Source of the DNA: Aquiflexum gelatinilyticum
GTDB taxonomy: Bacteria; Bacteroidota; Bacteroidia; Cytophagales; Cyclobacteriaceae
Direction of reading: 5' to 3'
NCBI RefSeq assembly: GCF_024741135.1
Contig: NZ_JANSUY010000004.1
Location: 62,001-126,000, forward strand
Length of the DNA stretch: 64,000 bases
Part shown: positions 53,755 through 62,393 of the stretch, one piece after another
How the letters are laid out: every line of letters begins with the position of its first letter
How positions within the stretch are numbered: position 1 is the stretch's first letter
The notes under the pieces: model-generated
Told to the model about the DNA's origin: nothing
The model's input: the letters and a program-made list of their open reading frames with translations, nothing else
Database searches by the model: none
Translations under genes and position numbers: made by a program

Positions 53755-54654
53755 ATGTCTAACCTATTAATACCTAATCCCAAAGAAGCAGAATCGATCC
53801 ATATCCTGAGGGAAGTGGCGGCGCAGTTTGAAAGACCTGTTCTGCTTTTTTCGGGAGGAAAAGATTCTATCACCTTGGTCAGATTGGCCCAAAAGGCATT
53901 TTACCCGGCGAGGATTCCTTTCCCTTTGCTGCACATTGACACAGGACATAATTTCCCGGAGACCATCGAGTTCCGTGACCAATTGGTCGCCGAATTGGGT
54001 CTTGAACTGATCGTTCGCAACGTGCAGGACAGCATCAACCAAGGGAAAGTCACCGAAGAAAGAGGAAGGTATGCCAGCAGAAATACCCTTCAGACCACTA
54101 CCCTTTTGGATGCCATCGAAGAATTCAAATTTGACGCCTGTATCGGAGGTGCGAGAAGGGATGAAGAAAAAGCAAGGGCCAAAGAAAGGGTCTTTTCTGT
54201 CAGAGATGATTTTGGTCAGTGGGATGAAAAAAACCAGCGGCCCGAGTTATTCGACATGCTTAACGGCCGGATTCATCAAGGACAAAACGTGCGGGTATTC
54301 CCGATTTCTAACTGGACTGAACTCGATGTCTGGGAATATATCAAAACTGAAAACATCGCGATTCCTTCCATCTATTTCGCGCACAAAAGGGAAGTTTTCT
54401 TCCGCGACGGCATGGTTTGGACAGCCAACGAGCATGTGTACAGGGAATCCCACGAGGAAGTATTTGAGAAAATGGTCCGATTCAGGACTGTCGGCGACAT
54501 GACCTGTACTGCAGCTGTACTTTCGGATGCAGACACTTTGGATGCAGTGGTAGCAGAAATCAGGGATTCGACCATCTCCGAGCGGGGCGCAAGGATCGAC
54601 GACAAACGCTCAGAAGCAGCCATGGAAAGCAGAAAGAAAGTCGGCTATTTTTAA
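53755..54654 (+). CDS. cysD: Sulfate adenylyltransferase subunit 2 (CysD)
   Basis: 299 residues. The PP-loop LLFSGGKDSITLVRLA near residue 32 binds ATP; the family text continues HIDTGHNFPETIEFRD and RRDEEKARAKER. With CysN it makes APS from sulfate and ATP. It starts 46 bases after cysH, behind a low-complexity GAGATTCGAG-type spacer. Confidence 0.97.
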   Translation: MSNLLIPNPKEAESIHILREVAAQFERPVLLFSGGKDSITLVRLAQKAFYPARIPFPLLHIDTGHNFPETIEFRDQLVAELGLELIVRNVQDSINQGKVTEERGRYASRNTLQTTTLLDAIEEFKFDACIGGARRDEEKARAKERVFSVRDDFGQWDEKNQRPELFDMLNGRIHQGQNVRVFPISNWTELDVWEYIKTENIAIPSIYFAHKREVFFRDGMVWTANEHVYRESHEEVFEKMVRFRTVGDMTCTAAVLSDADTLDAVVAEIRDSTISERGARIDDKRSEAAMESRKKVGYF

Positions 54655-54759
54655 AGAGACATGAGACGTGAGACAGATTGGTCAAAAAATTAGATTCAGC
54701 CATAGTCCGTCGTCAGTTGTCCGAGGACCAATAACCATTAACTCATTTACCATTTTCCC

Positions 54760-56016
54760 ATGACACACAATAGAAAACTTATAAAAATCGCAACAGCAGG
54801 TTCGGTGGATGATGGCAAAAGCACCCTGATCGGAAGGCTTTTGTATGACACCAAATCCCTGACTACTGATAAACTGGAAGCAATCGAAAAAACCAGCCGT
54901 CAACGTGGTTTTGATTACCTTGATTTTTCTTTGGCTACCGATGGCTTGATTGCAGAGCGCGAGCAGGGCATTACCATCGATGTGGCACATATTTATTTCA
55001 ATACCGCAAAGACCAATTTTGTCATTGCAGATACTCCCGGACACGTGGAGTATACCAGAAATATGGTGACAGGAGCCTCCACTTCGCAGGTCGCGATCAT
55101 TTTGATTGATGCTAGAAAAGGTGTGATTGAGCAGACAAACAGGCATTTCTTCATCAGCAACCTCCTCCGTCTCGGACATGTGGTTGTGGCAGTCAACAAA
55201 ATGGATCTTGTCAATTACGACGAAGATATTTTCCTTAAAATCAAAGCTGACTTTGAAGTTTTGGTAGAAAAAAGTGACTTCAAAACAGATCAGATCACTT
55301 TCATTCCTATCTCAGCATTGAAAGGAGAAAATATTGCGAAGCATTCGGAACTCATGCCATGGTATGTCGGAAATACACTTTTAGACCATCTTGAAGTATT
55401 GGAACCATCGGATTTACATGAAAGCACGGTGGCAAGATTTCCGATCCAATATGTCACTAGACCTAGGACGGAAGCTTTCCATGATTTCAGGGGATTTTCC
55501 GGCAAACTTTATGGCGGAAGCCTTAAGGTGGGCGACGAAGTGACGGTATTGCCTTCCTTCACCGAATCCAAAATCAAAACCATCCATTTCTTTGACCAGG
55601 AATATTCTGAGGCATTGCCCGGCGCTTCCATCACGATCACCTTGGAAAATGAAGTCAACATCAGCCGCGGTGACATGTTGGTGAAATCTTCTGAACTGCC
55701 AAAATCAGAAAAGCAGATCACTGCCACTATATGCCAGGTCAATTCCAAGCCTTTGAAAGTGGGAGATAAATATACCCTTCAGCATGGCATCAACAGGGTT
55801 TTGGCAAAGGTTGAGAGCATCGAATCGGTGATCCACACGGATTTCTCGGGTGAAGTACCCGCCTCCCAACTCAAGCTTAATGACATCGGAAAGGTGAACT
55901 TCAGGTTGAGTAAGCCTATCCACTTTGACACTTACCATGACAACAAATCCAACGGCAGGTTTATCCTGATCGACGAAGGAAGTTATGATACGGTAGGAGT
56001 TGGGTTTATTGACTAA
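54760..56016 (+). CDS. cysN: Sulfate adenylyltransferase subunit 1, GTPase (CysN)
   Basis: 418 residues, without a fused CysC kinase. The G1 loop is AGSVDDGKST, followed by DTPGHVEY (G3) and NKMDLV (G4). EF-Tu-like beta barrels form the C-terminal half. It drives APS synthesis by CysD with GTP hydrolysis. A 105-base spacer separates it from cysD. Confidence 0.97.
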   Translation: MTHNRKLIKIATAGSVDDGKSTLIGRLLYDTKSLTTDKLEAIEKTSRQRGFDYLDFSLATDGLIAEREQGITIDVAHIYFNTAKTNFVIADTPGHVEYTRNMVTGASTSQVAIILIDARKGVIEQTNRHFFISNLLRLGHVVVAVNKMDLVNYDEDIFLKIKADFEVLVEKSDFKTDQITFIPISALKGENIAKHSELMPWYVGNTLLDHLEVLEPSDLHESTVARFPIQYVTRPRTEAFHDFRGFSGKLYGGSLKVGDEVTVLPSFTESKIKTIHFFDQEYSEALPGASITITLENEVNISRGDMLVKSSELPKSEKQITATICQVNSKPLKVGDKYTLQHGINRVLAKVESIESVIHTDFSGEVPASQLKLNDIGKVNFRLSKPIHFDTYHDNKSNGRFILIDEGSYDTVGVGFID

Positions 56017-56137
56017 TTGTACGAAGTACAATGTACCAAGTACCAAGAAAGAATTCTTGGGAAAAGTGAATCAAAATAAAGATGAGATGGCACGAAGGTC
56101 TTGTGTCTTATGTCTCAAATCTCAAATCTAATTTAAG

Positions 56138-58240
56138 ATGCAAAGTTTCAGGACAGAAATAGAAAATCCCATTGTTGAGAAAGATATTCTCGAACTGGAA
56201 AAAAAGATACGGCTTTTTAGAGAAGGGAAGATTGACGAGGAAAAATTCAGAAGCCTCCGCCTTGCCCGTGGCGTCTATGGACAGCGGCAGCCGGGCGTGC
56301 AAATGATCCGGATCAAACTTCCTTATGGCAAAGCCACAAGCGAGCAGCTGAAGCGGATAGCGGATGTCTCTGACAAATATTCAACAGGCAGATTGCACAT
56401 CACTACCCGTCAAGATATTCAGATTCACTATGTGAGTTTGGATGAAACTCCTGCTTTGTGGGCCGAACTCGAAAAAGACGATGTCACTTTGCGTGAAGCT
56501 TGTGGTAATACTGTAAGGAATGTCACCGCCTCTGAAACTGCCGGTGTCGATCCCAATGAACCATTTGATGTGACTTTGTATGCAGATGAGGTGTTCAGAT
56601 ACTTTTTGAGAAATCCTGTTTGTCAGGAAATGGGCAGAAAGTTCAAAATGGCATTTTCGGCTTCTGATGAAGATACAGCTTTGGCTTACCTCCACGATTT
56701 GGGTTTTATCCCAAAAGTAAAAACTGAAAACGGCCAAGAAATCCGTGGCTTCAAAGTCATGCTTGGGGGCGGATTGGGTTCACAGCCGAGACACGCAGAT
56801 TTGATTACGGAATTCCTACCCACAGACGAATTGATTCCATTTATCGAAGGTGTTTTGCGGGTTTTTGACAGACATGGAGAAAGAGCAAGAAGGCTGAAAG
56901 CACGGATGAAATTTCTGATTTCAGATATCGGATTGGAGGCTTTTCTGGATTTGGTCAAAGAAGAGCAAAAAGCACTTCCATTCAAAAAATATCCCATAAA
57001 CCACAACGACTATGAGGATTCCAAACAGCTTTTCCAACCGGAAGTACCCGAGTTGGAAGAGCCTTTGGAGCTCGCCTATGAGCAATGGAAACTCACCAAT
57101 GTCCTTCCCCAAAAACAAAAAGGCTTTGTATCGATTGGGATTAAAGTCCTATTGGGAGACTTCTACACCCCCCAAGCAAGGCAGATAGCGAACCTTGTCA
57201 AAAAATATGCAAACAATGAGCTGAGATTCACCCTCAGACAAAATATCCTTATCCGGGATGTTCAGGAAAAAGCCATCCCTTTCTTTTATCAGGAACTGAA
57301 AAAAATAGGTTTGGCGGATGCCGGCTACAATACTTTTGGAGACATCACAGCTTGCCCGGGAACAGACACCTGTAACCTTGGCATTGCGAGCAGCACCGGA
57401 ATTGCCAAAGAATTGGAAAAGGTAATCTTGGCAGAATATCCACAGTACCTCAAAAACAAAGACCTGACCATCAAAATCTCAGGCTGCATGAATGCCTGTG
57501 GACAACACAATATGGCGCATATCGGCTTCCAAGGCATGTCTATGAAAGTCGGTAAAGTGGTAGTACCTGCACTTCAGGTTCTGCTCGGAGGTGGTACTTT
57601 GGGCAATGGTCAGGGAAGATTTGCAGACAAAGTCATCAAAGTTCCAAGCCGAAGAGGGCCGGAAGCTTTAAGGATTTTAATAGCAGACTTTGAGCAAAAC
57701 TCCAACGGCACCGAATCATTTTTGGATTATTATGACCGACTTGGACATATCTATTTCTACGACATTCTGAAAGTATTGACAGAAACATCTACCATCACCG
57801 AAGCCGATCAGGTTGATTGGGGACACGAGGAAGCATACAAGGTAGCCGTAGGTGTGGGCGAATGTGCCGGGGTGGTGATTGACTTGGTAGCGACCTTACT
57901 CCTTGAAGCAAGGGAAAAACTTGAGCTTTCCAAAGAAGGCTTGGTGGAAAAAAGATGGTCTGACAGCATCTATCATACCTATGCCGCGATCGTCAATGCC
58001 GCAAAAGCAATCTTGCTCAGCGAAAGCAAAAGCACAAACTCCTATGCAAACATCGTGGCTTTGTTTGACGAGACATTCACCCAAACAGGTAAAATCGGCT
58101 TGGAAAAAGACTTGGCTTCGATTGTATATGAAATCAGCAAAAATGAGCCTTCCCAAGAATTTGCAGAAGCTTATTTCAAAGAGGCCATCAAAGTATTTGA
58201 CGCGATCAGCGCTTATAGAGAACAGGAGGTAACAGCATGA
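56138..58240 (+). CDS. Assimilatory sulfite (nitrite/sulfite) reductase with C-terminal HEPN-like domain
   Basis: 700 residues, longer than the usual 550-590. The ferredoxin-type nitrite/sulfite reductase core has two half-domains; the sirohaem/[4Fe-4S] ligands are Cys406, Cys412, Cys450 and Cys454 (CPGTDTC and GCMNAC). From about residue 570 a helical domain follows (AYKVAVGVGECAG, SDSIYHTYAAIVNAAKAILL, NIVALFDETFTQTGKI) that reads like a HEPN domain. Given the surrounding genes sulfite is the likely substrate. The stop overlaps the next start by 4 bases. Confidence 0.92.
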   Translation: MQSFRTEIENPIVEKDILELEKKIRLFREGKIDEEKFRSLRLARGVYGQRQPGVQMIRIKLPYGKATSEQLKRIADVSDKYSTGRLHITTRQDIQIHYVSLDETPALWAELEKDDVTLREACGNTVRNVTASETAGVDPNEPFDVTLYADEVFRYFLRNPVCQEMGRKFKMAFSASDEDTALAYLHDLGFIPKVKTENGQEIRGFKVMLGGGLGSQPRHADLITEFLPTDELIPFIEGVLRVFDRHGERARRLKARMKFLISDIGLEAFLDLVKEEQKALPFKKYPINHNDYEDSKQLFQPEVPELEEPLELAYEQWKLTNVLPQKQKGFVSIGIKVLLGDFYTPQARQIANLVKKYANNELRFTLRQNILIRDVQEKAIPFFYQELKKIGLADAGYNTFGDITACPGTDTCNLGIASSTGIAKELEKVILAEYPQYLKNKDLTIKISGCMNACGQHNMAHIGFQGMSMKVGKVVVPALQVLLGGGTLGNGQGRFADKVIKVPSRRGPEALRILIADFEQNSNGTESFLDYYDRLGHIYFYDILKVLTETSTITEADQVDWGHEEAYKVAVGVGECAGVVIDLVATLLLEAREKLELSKEGLVEKRWSDSIYHTYAAIVNAAKAILLSESKSTNSYANIVALFDETFTQTGKIGLEKDLASIVYEISKNEPSQEFAEAYFKEAIKVFDAISAYREQEVTA

Positions 58241-59010
58241 TTCAAGCCATTAAACCAAAAGTAACCTTGGTCGGTGCGGGTCCGGGAGACCCCGAACTGA
58301 TCACTTTGAAGGGTGTATTGGCGCTGAACAAAGCCGATGTTGTCCTTTATGATGCTTTGATTGACAAGGCACTCTTGAAGCATGCACCTGACAATGCCAT
58401 CAAGGTTTTTGTTGGAAAACGGGAAGGAAGCCAAGTGAATCCACAGGAAGACACCAACAGACTATGCGTGGAATATGCCCTGAAATACGGCCATGTGGTC
58501 AGGTTGAAAGGTGGAGATCCATTTGTTTTTGGAAGAGGAGCGGAAGAAATTGATTTCATCTCAGCATTCGGGATTCCAACGGAAATGGTTCCGGGGATAT
58601 CTTCTTCGGTGGCTGTTCCTGCTGCGGCAGGAATTCCGGTGACCAAGCGTGGAGTGGCGGAGAGTTTTTGGGTGATCACGGGAACCACTAGTTCCGGGGA
58701 ACTGTCGCGCGATTTGCATTTGGCTACCCAATCTACGGCTACGGTAGTGGTTTTGATGGGTTCCAAAAAACTCTCGGAAATCGTCAAAGTCTATCAAAAA
58801 GCAGGTAAAGGCAAGCTTCCTATCGCCATGATCCAAAGCGGAACGACCATCGAGCAAGAAATAGTAGCAGGAACGATCAACGACATCCAATCCAAAGTAT
58901 CCGACAGCCGTATCGGTGGCCCTGCTGTAATTGTAATTGGGGAAGTGGTGAAGGAAAGTTATCAGTTGATGGAAATTTATCATTCTAAAATTGAGGTTTT
59001 AAAAAATTGA
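58237..59010 (+). CDS. cobA: Uroporphyrinogen-III C-methyltransferase (SUMT)
   Basis: 257 residues. It adds two methyl groups to uroporphyrinogen III to make precorrin-2 for sirohaem. Motifs: VGAGPGDPELITLKG near the start, LKGGDPFVFGRGAEE and VPGISSSVAVPAAAGIP. The ATGA overlap with the sulfite reductase stop means coupled translation. A 219-base repeat-rich spacer separates it from the next sirohaem gene. Confidence 0.97.
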   Translation: MIQAIKPKVTLVGAGPGDPELITLKGVLALNKADVVLYDALIDKALLKHAPDNAIKVFVGKREGSQVNPQEDTNRLCVEYALKYGHVVRLKGGDPFVFGRGAEEIDFISAFGIPTEMVPGISSSVAVPAAAGIPVTKRGVAESFWVITGTTSSGELSRDLHLATQSTATVVVLMGSKKLSEIVKVYQKAGKGKLPIAMIQSGTTIEQEIVAGTINDIQSKVSDSRIGGPAVIVIGEVVKESYQLMEIYHSKIEVLKN

Positions 59011-59229
59011 TATTGATGGATATTGGATATTTGCTTCGCGATATTGAGTCCAATCTATACCCTCTTTTATACCCAAAACCAAATACTTTGTGCAATCGTA
59101 AGTTCGATATTAATTGATATTGGATATTGATAGATATTTTTTCCGGAAACGGTACTTCATATCTTCTCAATTAGGCGGAAACAAGTATCAAATAATATCA
59201 ATTATTATCAACTAATATCAACCTTGAAT
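59011..59229. repeat. Spacer built of GATATTG and ATATCAA motifs
   Basis: GATATTG or a one-base variant occurs at least six times from 59009 to about 59140, and the inverted ATATCAA at least three times between 59190 and 59222. The halves could pair to a long imperfect hairpin. It sits within an otherwise tight operon. Confidence 0.7.
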
Positions 59230-59823
59230 ATGAACCACCTCTACCCCATCTTCCTTAAAGTCCACCAATTGAATACGCTCTTGGTCGGTGGGGGATTTGT
59301 GGGTACGGAGAAATTGGCTTTCCTGCTCAAAAGCAGTCCAAAAGCGCAGGTGACGGCTGTTTCAAGAGAATTCAATGAAGATTTTTTGGCTTTGGCAAAA
59401 GACAATCCTTATGTCACGTTGATCCAGGATGTCTACCATGAGAAATATCTTGGGGGAAAGCATATCGTCATCGCCGCCACAGACGACAAAGCCGTCAACA
59501 GACGAATCCATGACGATGCCAAAGAAAGGTTTCTCTTGGTCAATGTGGCGGATACACCGGACCTCTGTGATTTTTACTTGGGAGGAATAGTCAGCAAAGG
59601 CAATGTCAAGATCGCCATCAGCACCAACGGCAAATCTCCGACTACAGCCAAGAGATTGCGTCAGCTCCTTGAAGAAGTCATACCGGAAGATATCAATGAA
59701 TTGGTAGAAAACATCAATGAATACAGGAAGACATTAAAAGGAGATTTTGAATACAAAGTCGAGGCGCTAAACAAGCTTACGGAAGGATTGGTCAGCAAGG
59801 AGAAATCTGGACTTTTGGAGTAA
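59230..59823 (+). CDS. Precorrin-2 dehydrogenase / sirohydrochlorin ferrochelatase (CysG N-terminal domain)
   Basis: 197 residues from ATG 59230; the frame begins with TTG two codons earlier. It oxidises precorrin-2 with NAD+ and inserts iron to make sirohaem. The NAD-binding GGGFVGTEKLAFLL and the later ISTNGKSPTTAKRLRQLLEE are family hallmarks. With SUMT it covers the work of the bifunctional CysG and feeds the sulfite reductase upstream. Confidence 0.94.
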   Translation: MNHLYPIFLKVHQLNTLLVGGGFVGTEKLAFLLKSSPKAQVTAVSREFNEDFLALAKDNPYVTLIQDVYHEKYLGGKHIVIAATDDKAVNRRIHDDAKERFLLVNVADTPDLCDFYLGGIVSKGNVKIAISTNGKSPTTAKRLRQLLEEVIPEDINELVENINEYRKTLKGDFEYKVEALNKLTEGLVSKEKSGLLE

Positions 59824-59824
59824 A

Positions 59825-59898
59825 ATCACACAATTGGTTCCGATTATGTGATTTTATTCACACTTTTGTAACCAATTGTGTGATCGGCGGATTTTTTA
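59825..59898 (+). terminator. Terminator-like long inverted repeat after the sulfate operon
   Basis: ATCACACAATTGGTT (59825-59839) faces AACCAATTGTGTGAT (59870-59884), perfect 15 bp. The 30-base loop contains a smaller TGTGA/TCACA stem. A six-T run follows at about 59892. Confidence 0.7.
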
Positions 59899-60001
59899 AA
59901 TCACAGAATAAATAGTCGGGAATTTTTATGGATTGATTTTTTGGACAAAGAATTTGATATTGTACCCTATTCTCTTTTTCCAACCATCCCTTTTCTGAGA
60001 A

Positions 60002-61540
60002 ATGAATAAATCCCTGTCACTTGTCAGTCTTCTTCTCCTGTTTTCAGTCAGCCTTTTTGCCCAGTCCAAAAAATCCCCTGACTTCAAAAAACTCGATGCC
60101 TACTTTGCCAAAATGGTAGCCGATTGGGATGTGCCCGGAGCAAGTATCGGGATAGTCAAGGACGGAAAATTGGTCTTTACCGGTAACTACGGCCTGATCG
60201 AAACAGGAAAACCGGAAAAGCCCGATGAAAACACTCTTTATGCGATTGCATCCAATTCCAAGGCTTTCACTTCTGCCCTCATCGGGATGCTTGTGCAGGA
60301 AGGAAAACTCAAATGGAACGACAAAATCAAAGACCATCTCCCCTATTTTTCACTTTACAATGACCCTTGGATCAGCAGTCAGGTGACAGTGCGGGATATC
60401 CTCAGTCACAGGGTGGGTTTGGGTACATTCAGCGGTGATGTAATCTGGTACAAATCAGAAATGAGTGCAGAAAACATGATCAAACTTGCCGGTAAACTCC
60501 CTCAGGCCTATGACTTCCGCGCCGGATATGGGTATTCCAACCTGATGTATATCACTGCCGGGGAACTAATCAAAAAAATCACCGGCAAAACCTGGGGCGA
60601 AAATGTCAAAGAAAGAATTTTGGATCCATTGGGAATGGAAAGGACACTGACCTCTGCTAGGGGTTTAGACGATATGGATAACGTAACAACTCCACATGGC
60701 AGAGAGAATGAGGTAAATTTCCCAATTGAGTTTGAGGACTGGAGTGAAATCGCCGCCACAGGAGGTATTGTTTCATCCGTAAACGACATGGCAAAATGGA
60801 TGATCTTCAATTTGAATCACGGAATTAATGGTAAGGATACACTACTGACAAAGGCTTCCCGAAATTTGGTCTGGACACCGCACAACAATTTTATGGTAGA
60901 CCACACCTCAAAAAATGACTTGGGCAGGCACTTTTCAGGATATGGACTGGGTTGGAATCTGGGAGATTTCCATGGCAAATTTATGGTGGGACATACAGGG
61001 GGATTTGACGGAATGATCACTGCGGTGACGATGATTCCTGAAGAAAACCTCGGCATCGTGGTCCTGACTAACGGCCACAAAAGCCCCATCATGGCAGCCA
61101 CCTACTATGCTTTTGACCAATTTTTGGGAACAGGGACCAAGGACTGGTCTGCAGACCTTTTGGCACGTACCAATGAAAACCTAAAAAATGATACCAGGAT
61201 CAGCGACATGAAAGCCAGGCGCGTCATGGGTACCGAGCCTTCATTGCCGCTTAACGCCTATACCGGTTATTATTTTGCCCCAGTCTATGGTAACATCAGC
61301 GTGTCGATGGATGGAGACGATATGATTCTTGAATTCGAAAATGCACCAAGACTTACCGCAAAGCTCAGGCATTGGCATTATGATGTTTGGGAAATCGTAT
61401 GGGATGAAAAACATGCCTGGTTCAGCTTTGGGACGGTCAAATTCCAGACTGACAATGACATGAAAATTACAGGTCTGGAATTTAAGGTTCCCAATGATGA
61501 TATATTTTTTGAAGAACTGAATGCGAAGAAGGTAAGGTAA
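60002..61540 (+). CDS. Class C beta-lactamase-like serine hydrolase
   Basis: 512 residues. Signal peptide MNKSLSLVSLLLLFSVSLFAQ. The penicillin-binding fold shows SxxK as SNSK (Ser84, Lys87) and YxN as YSN in GYGYSNLMY. The third motif region reads GHTGGFDG. A C-terminal beta-rich DUF3471-like tail follows (about 400-512). Such proteins may be esterases, peptidases or lactamases; resistance should not be assumed. Alone in its unit. Confidence 0.88.
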   Translation: MNKSLSLVSLLLLFSVSLFAQSKKSPDFKKLDAYFAKMVADWDVPGASIGIVKDGKLVFTGNYGLIETGKPEKPDENTLYAIASNSKAFTSALIGMLVQEGKLKWNDKIKDHLPYFSLYNDPWISSQVTVRDILSHRVGLGTFSGDVIWYKSEMSAENMIKLAGKLPQAYDFRAGYGYSNLMYITAGELIKKITGKTWGENVKERILDPLGMERTLTSARGLDDMDNVTTPHGRENEVNFPIEFEDWSEIAATGGIVSSVNDMAKWMIFNLNHGINGKDTLLTKASRNLVWTPHNNFMVDHTSKNDLGRHFSGYGLGWNLGDFHGKFMVGHTGGFDGMITAVTMIPEENLGIVVLTNGHKSPIMAATYYAFDQFLGTGTKDWSADLLARTNENLKNDTRISDMKARRVMGTEPSLPLNAYTGYYFAPVYGNISVSMDGDDMILEFENAPRLTAKLRHWHYDVWEIVWDEKHAWFSFGTVKFQTDNDMKITGLEFKVPNDDIFFEELNAKKVR

Positions 61541-61564
61541 AGGAATTTTTCCTTTAAATAATTT

Positions 61565-62029
61565 ATGAAAATAAGGAAACTGAATCCAACAGAAACTGAC
61601 AAATTCATTGATCTTATCAGAATCTTTGAAACCGTCTTTGAAATGGAAAATTTCAATATTCCTCCAAAATCTCATTTATCCAAAGTATTAGAAATGAAAA
61701 ACTTTATGGTTTGGGTAACAGAGAAAGACCAAGAGGTCTTGGGAGGTATGACAGCATATACCTTAGACCAATATTATTCCCAGAAGCCTTTGGCCTACCT
61801 GTATGACTTGGGAGTCAGACCAGATTTTCAGAGACAGGGAATCGGAAAAGCCTTGATTTCCGGCTTCACAGATCATTGTTTCAAAAATGGATTTGAAGAG
61901 GTCTTTGTTCAGGCGGAACCAGAAGATATTGGTGCCGTTGAATTTTATAGAGCAACTGGTGCAGTAGAGAAAGAGGCATTGCAATTTTCGTATTTTCTTA
62001 AACAGGTATTTTTGAATCAAAAAAAGTAA
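61565..62029 (+). CDS. GNAT-family N-acetyltransferase (AAC(3)-I-like)
   Basis: 154 residues. The acetyl-CoA motif A is LGVRPDFQRQGIGKALISG. The context text (IRIFETVFEMENFNIPP at the start, and EPEDIGAVEFYRATGA) resembles aminoglycoside 3-N-acetyltransferase I and its relatives. Many such chromosomal proteins have other substrates, so the resistance label is tentative. It follows the hydrolase by 24 bases with a weak hairpin between. Confidence 0.85.
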   Translation: MKIRKLNPTETDKFIDLIRIFETVFEMENFNIPPKSHLSKVLEMKNFMVWVTEKDQEVLGGMTAYTLDQYYSQKPLAYLYDLGVRPDFQRQGIGKALISGFTDHCFKNGFEEVFVQAEPEDIGAVEFYRATGAVEKEALQFSYFLKQVFLNQKK

Positions 62030-62393
62030 GAAGCTCCAATCCAACCTATTGTTCCACCCATTGGGAAAAGCATTATAAAATCAAGGCTTTCATTTTTTTA
62101 GGTAATTGGGCCGGATCGAAGTTCCTTGGGAAAGTACGGTTCATATGTTGCTTTTCCCTCCAACACCATCTCCCTAAAGAGACATTGAACAGTCAATTTT
62201 CAAAATTTAAAATATTAAAATTGAATCCTTGTTCTTGTCCGCATACAACCGTCAGTGTACGCTCATGACCACCTTCTATCAAGCAAATGCATCTATATTG
62301 TCCAATTTTTAGGTTTATGCAGCTGGTATCGTTTTTGACATCATTATTACATGATTTTTTAGGTTAAACCACAACTCTAAATACTACCCTCCT
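62030..62393. other. Intergenic region with a possible sigma-54 promoter
   Basis: 364 bases, no ORF. It contains TTGTCCGCATAC (62235-62246) and GTGTACGC (62255-62262), imperfectly inverted, about 65 bases upstream of a sigma-54-like element at 62324. Another TTGTCC lies near 62299. Confidence 0.5.
62324..62339 (+). promoter_or_regulatory. Possible sigma-54 promoter of the ABC permease gene
   Basis: TGGTATCGTTTTTGAC matches TGGCACG-N4-TTGCA at TGG, A and TTG (GG to GA spacing 10). The usual GC is GA here, so the match is imperfect. Confidence 0.4.
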
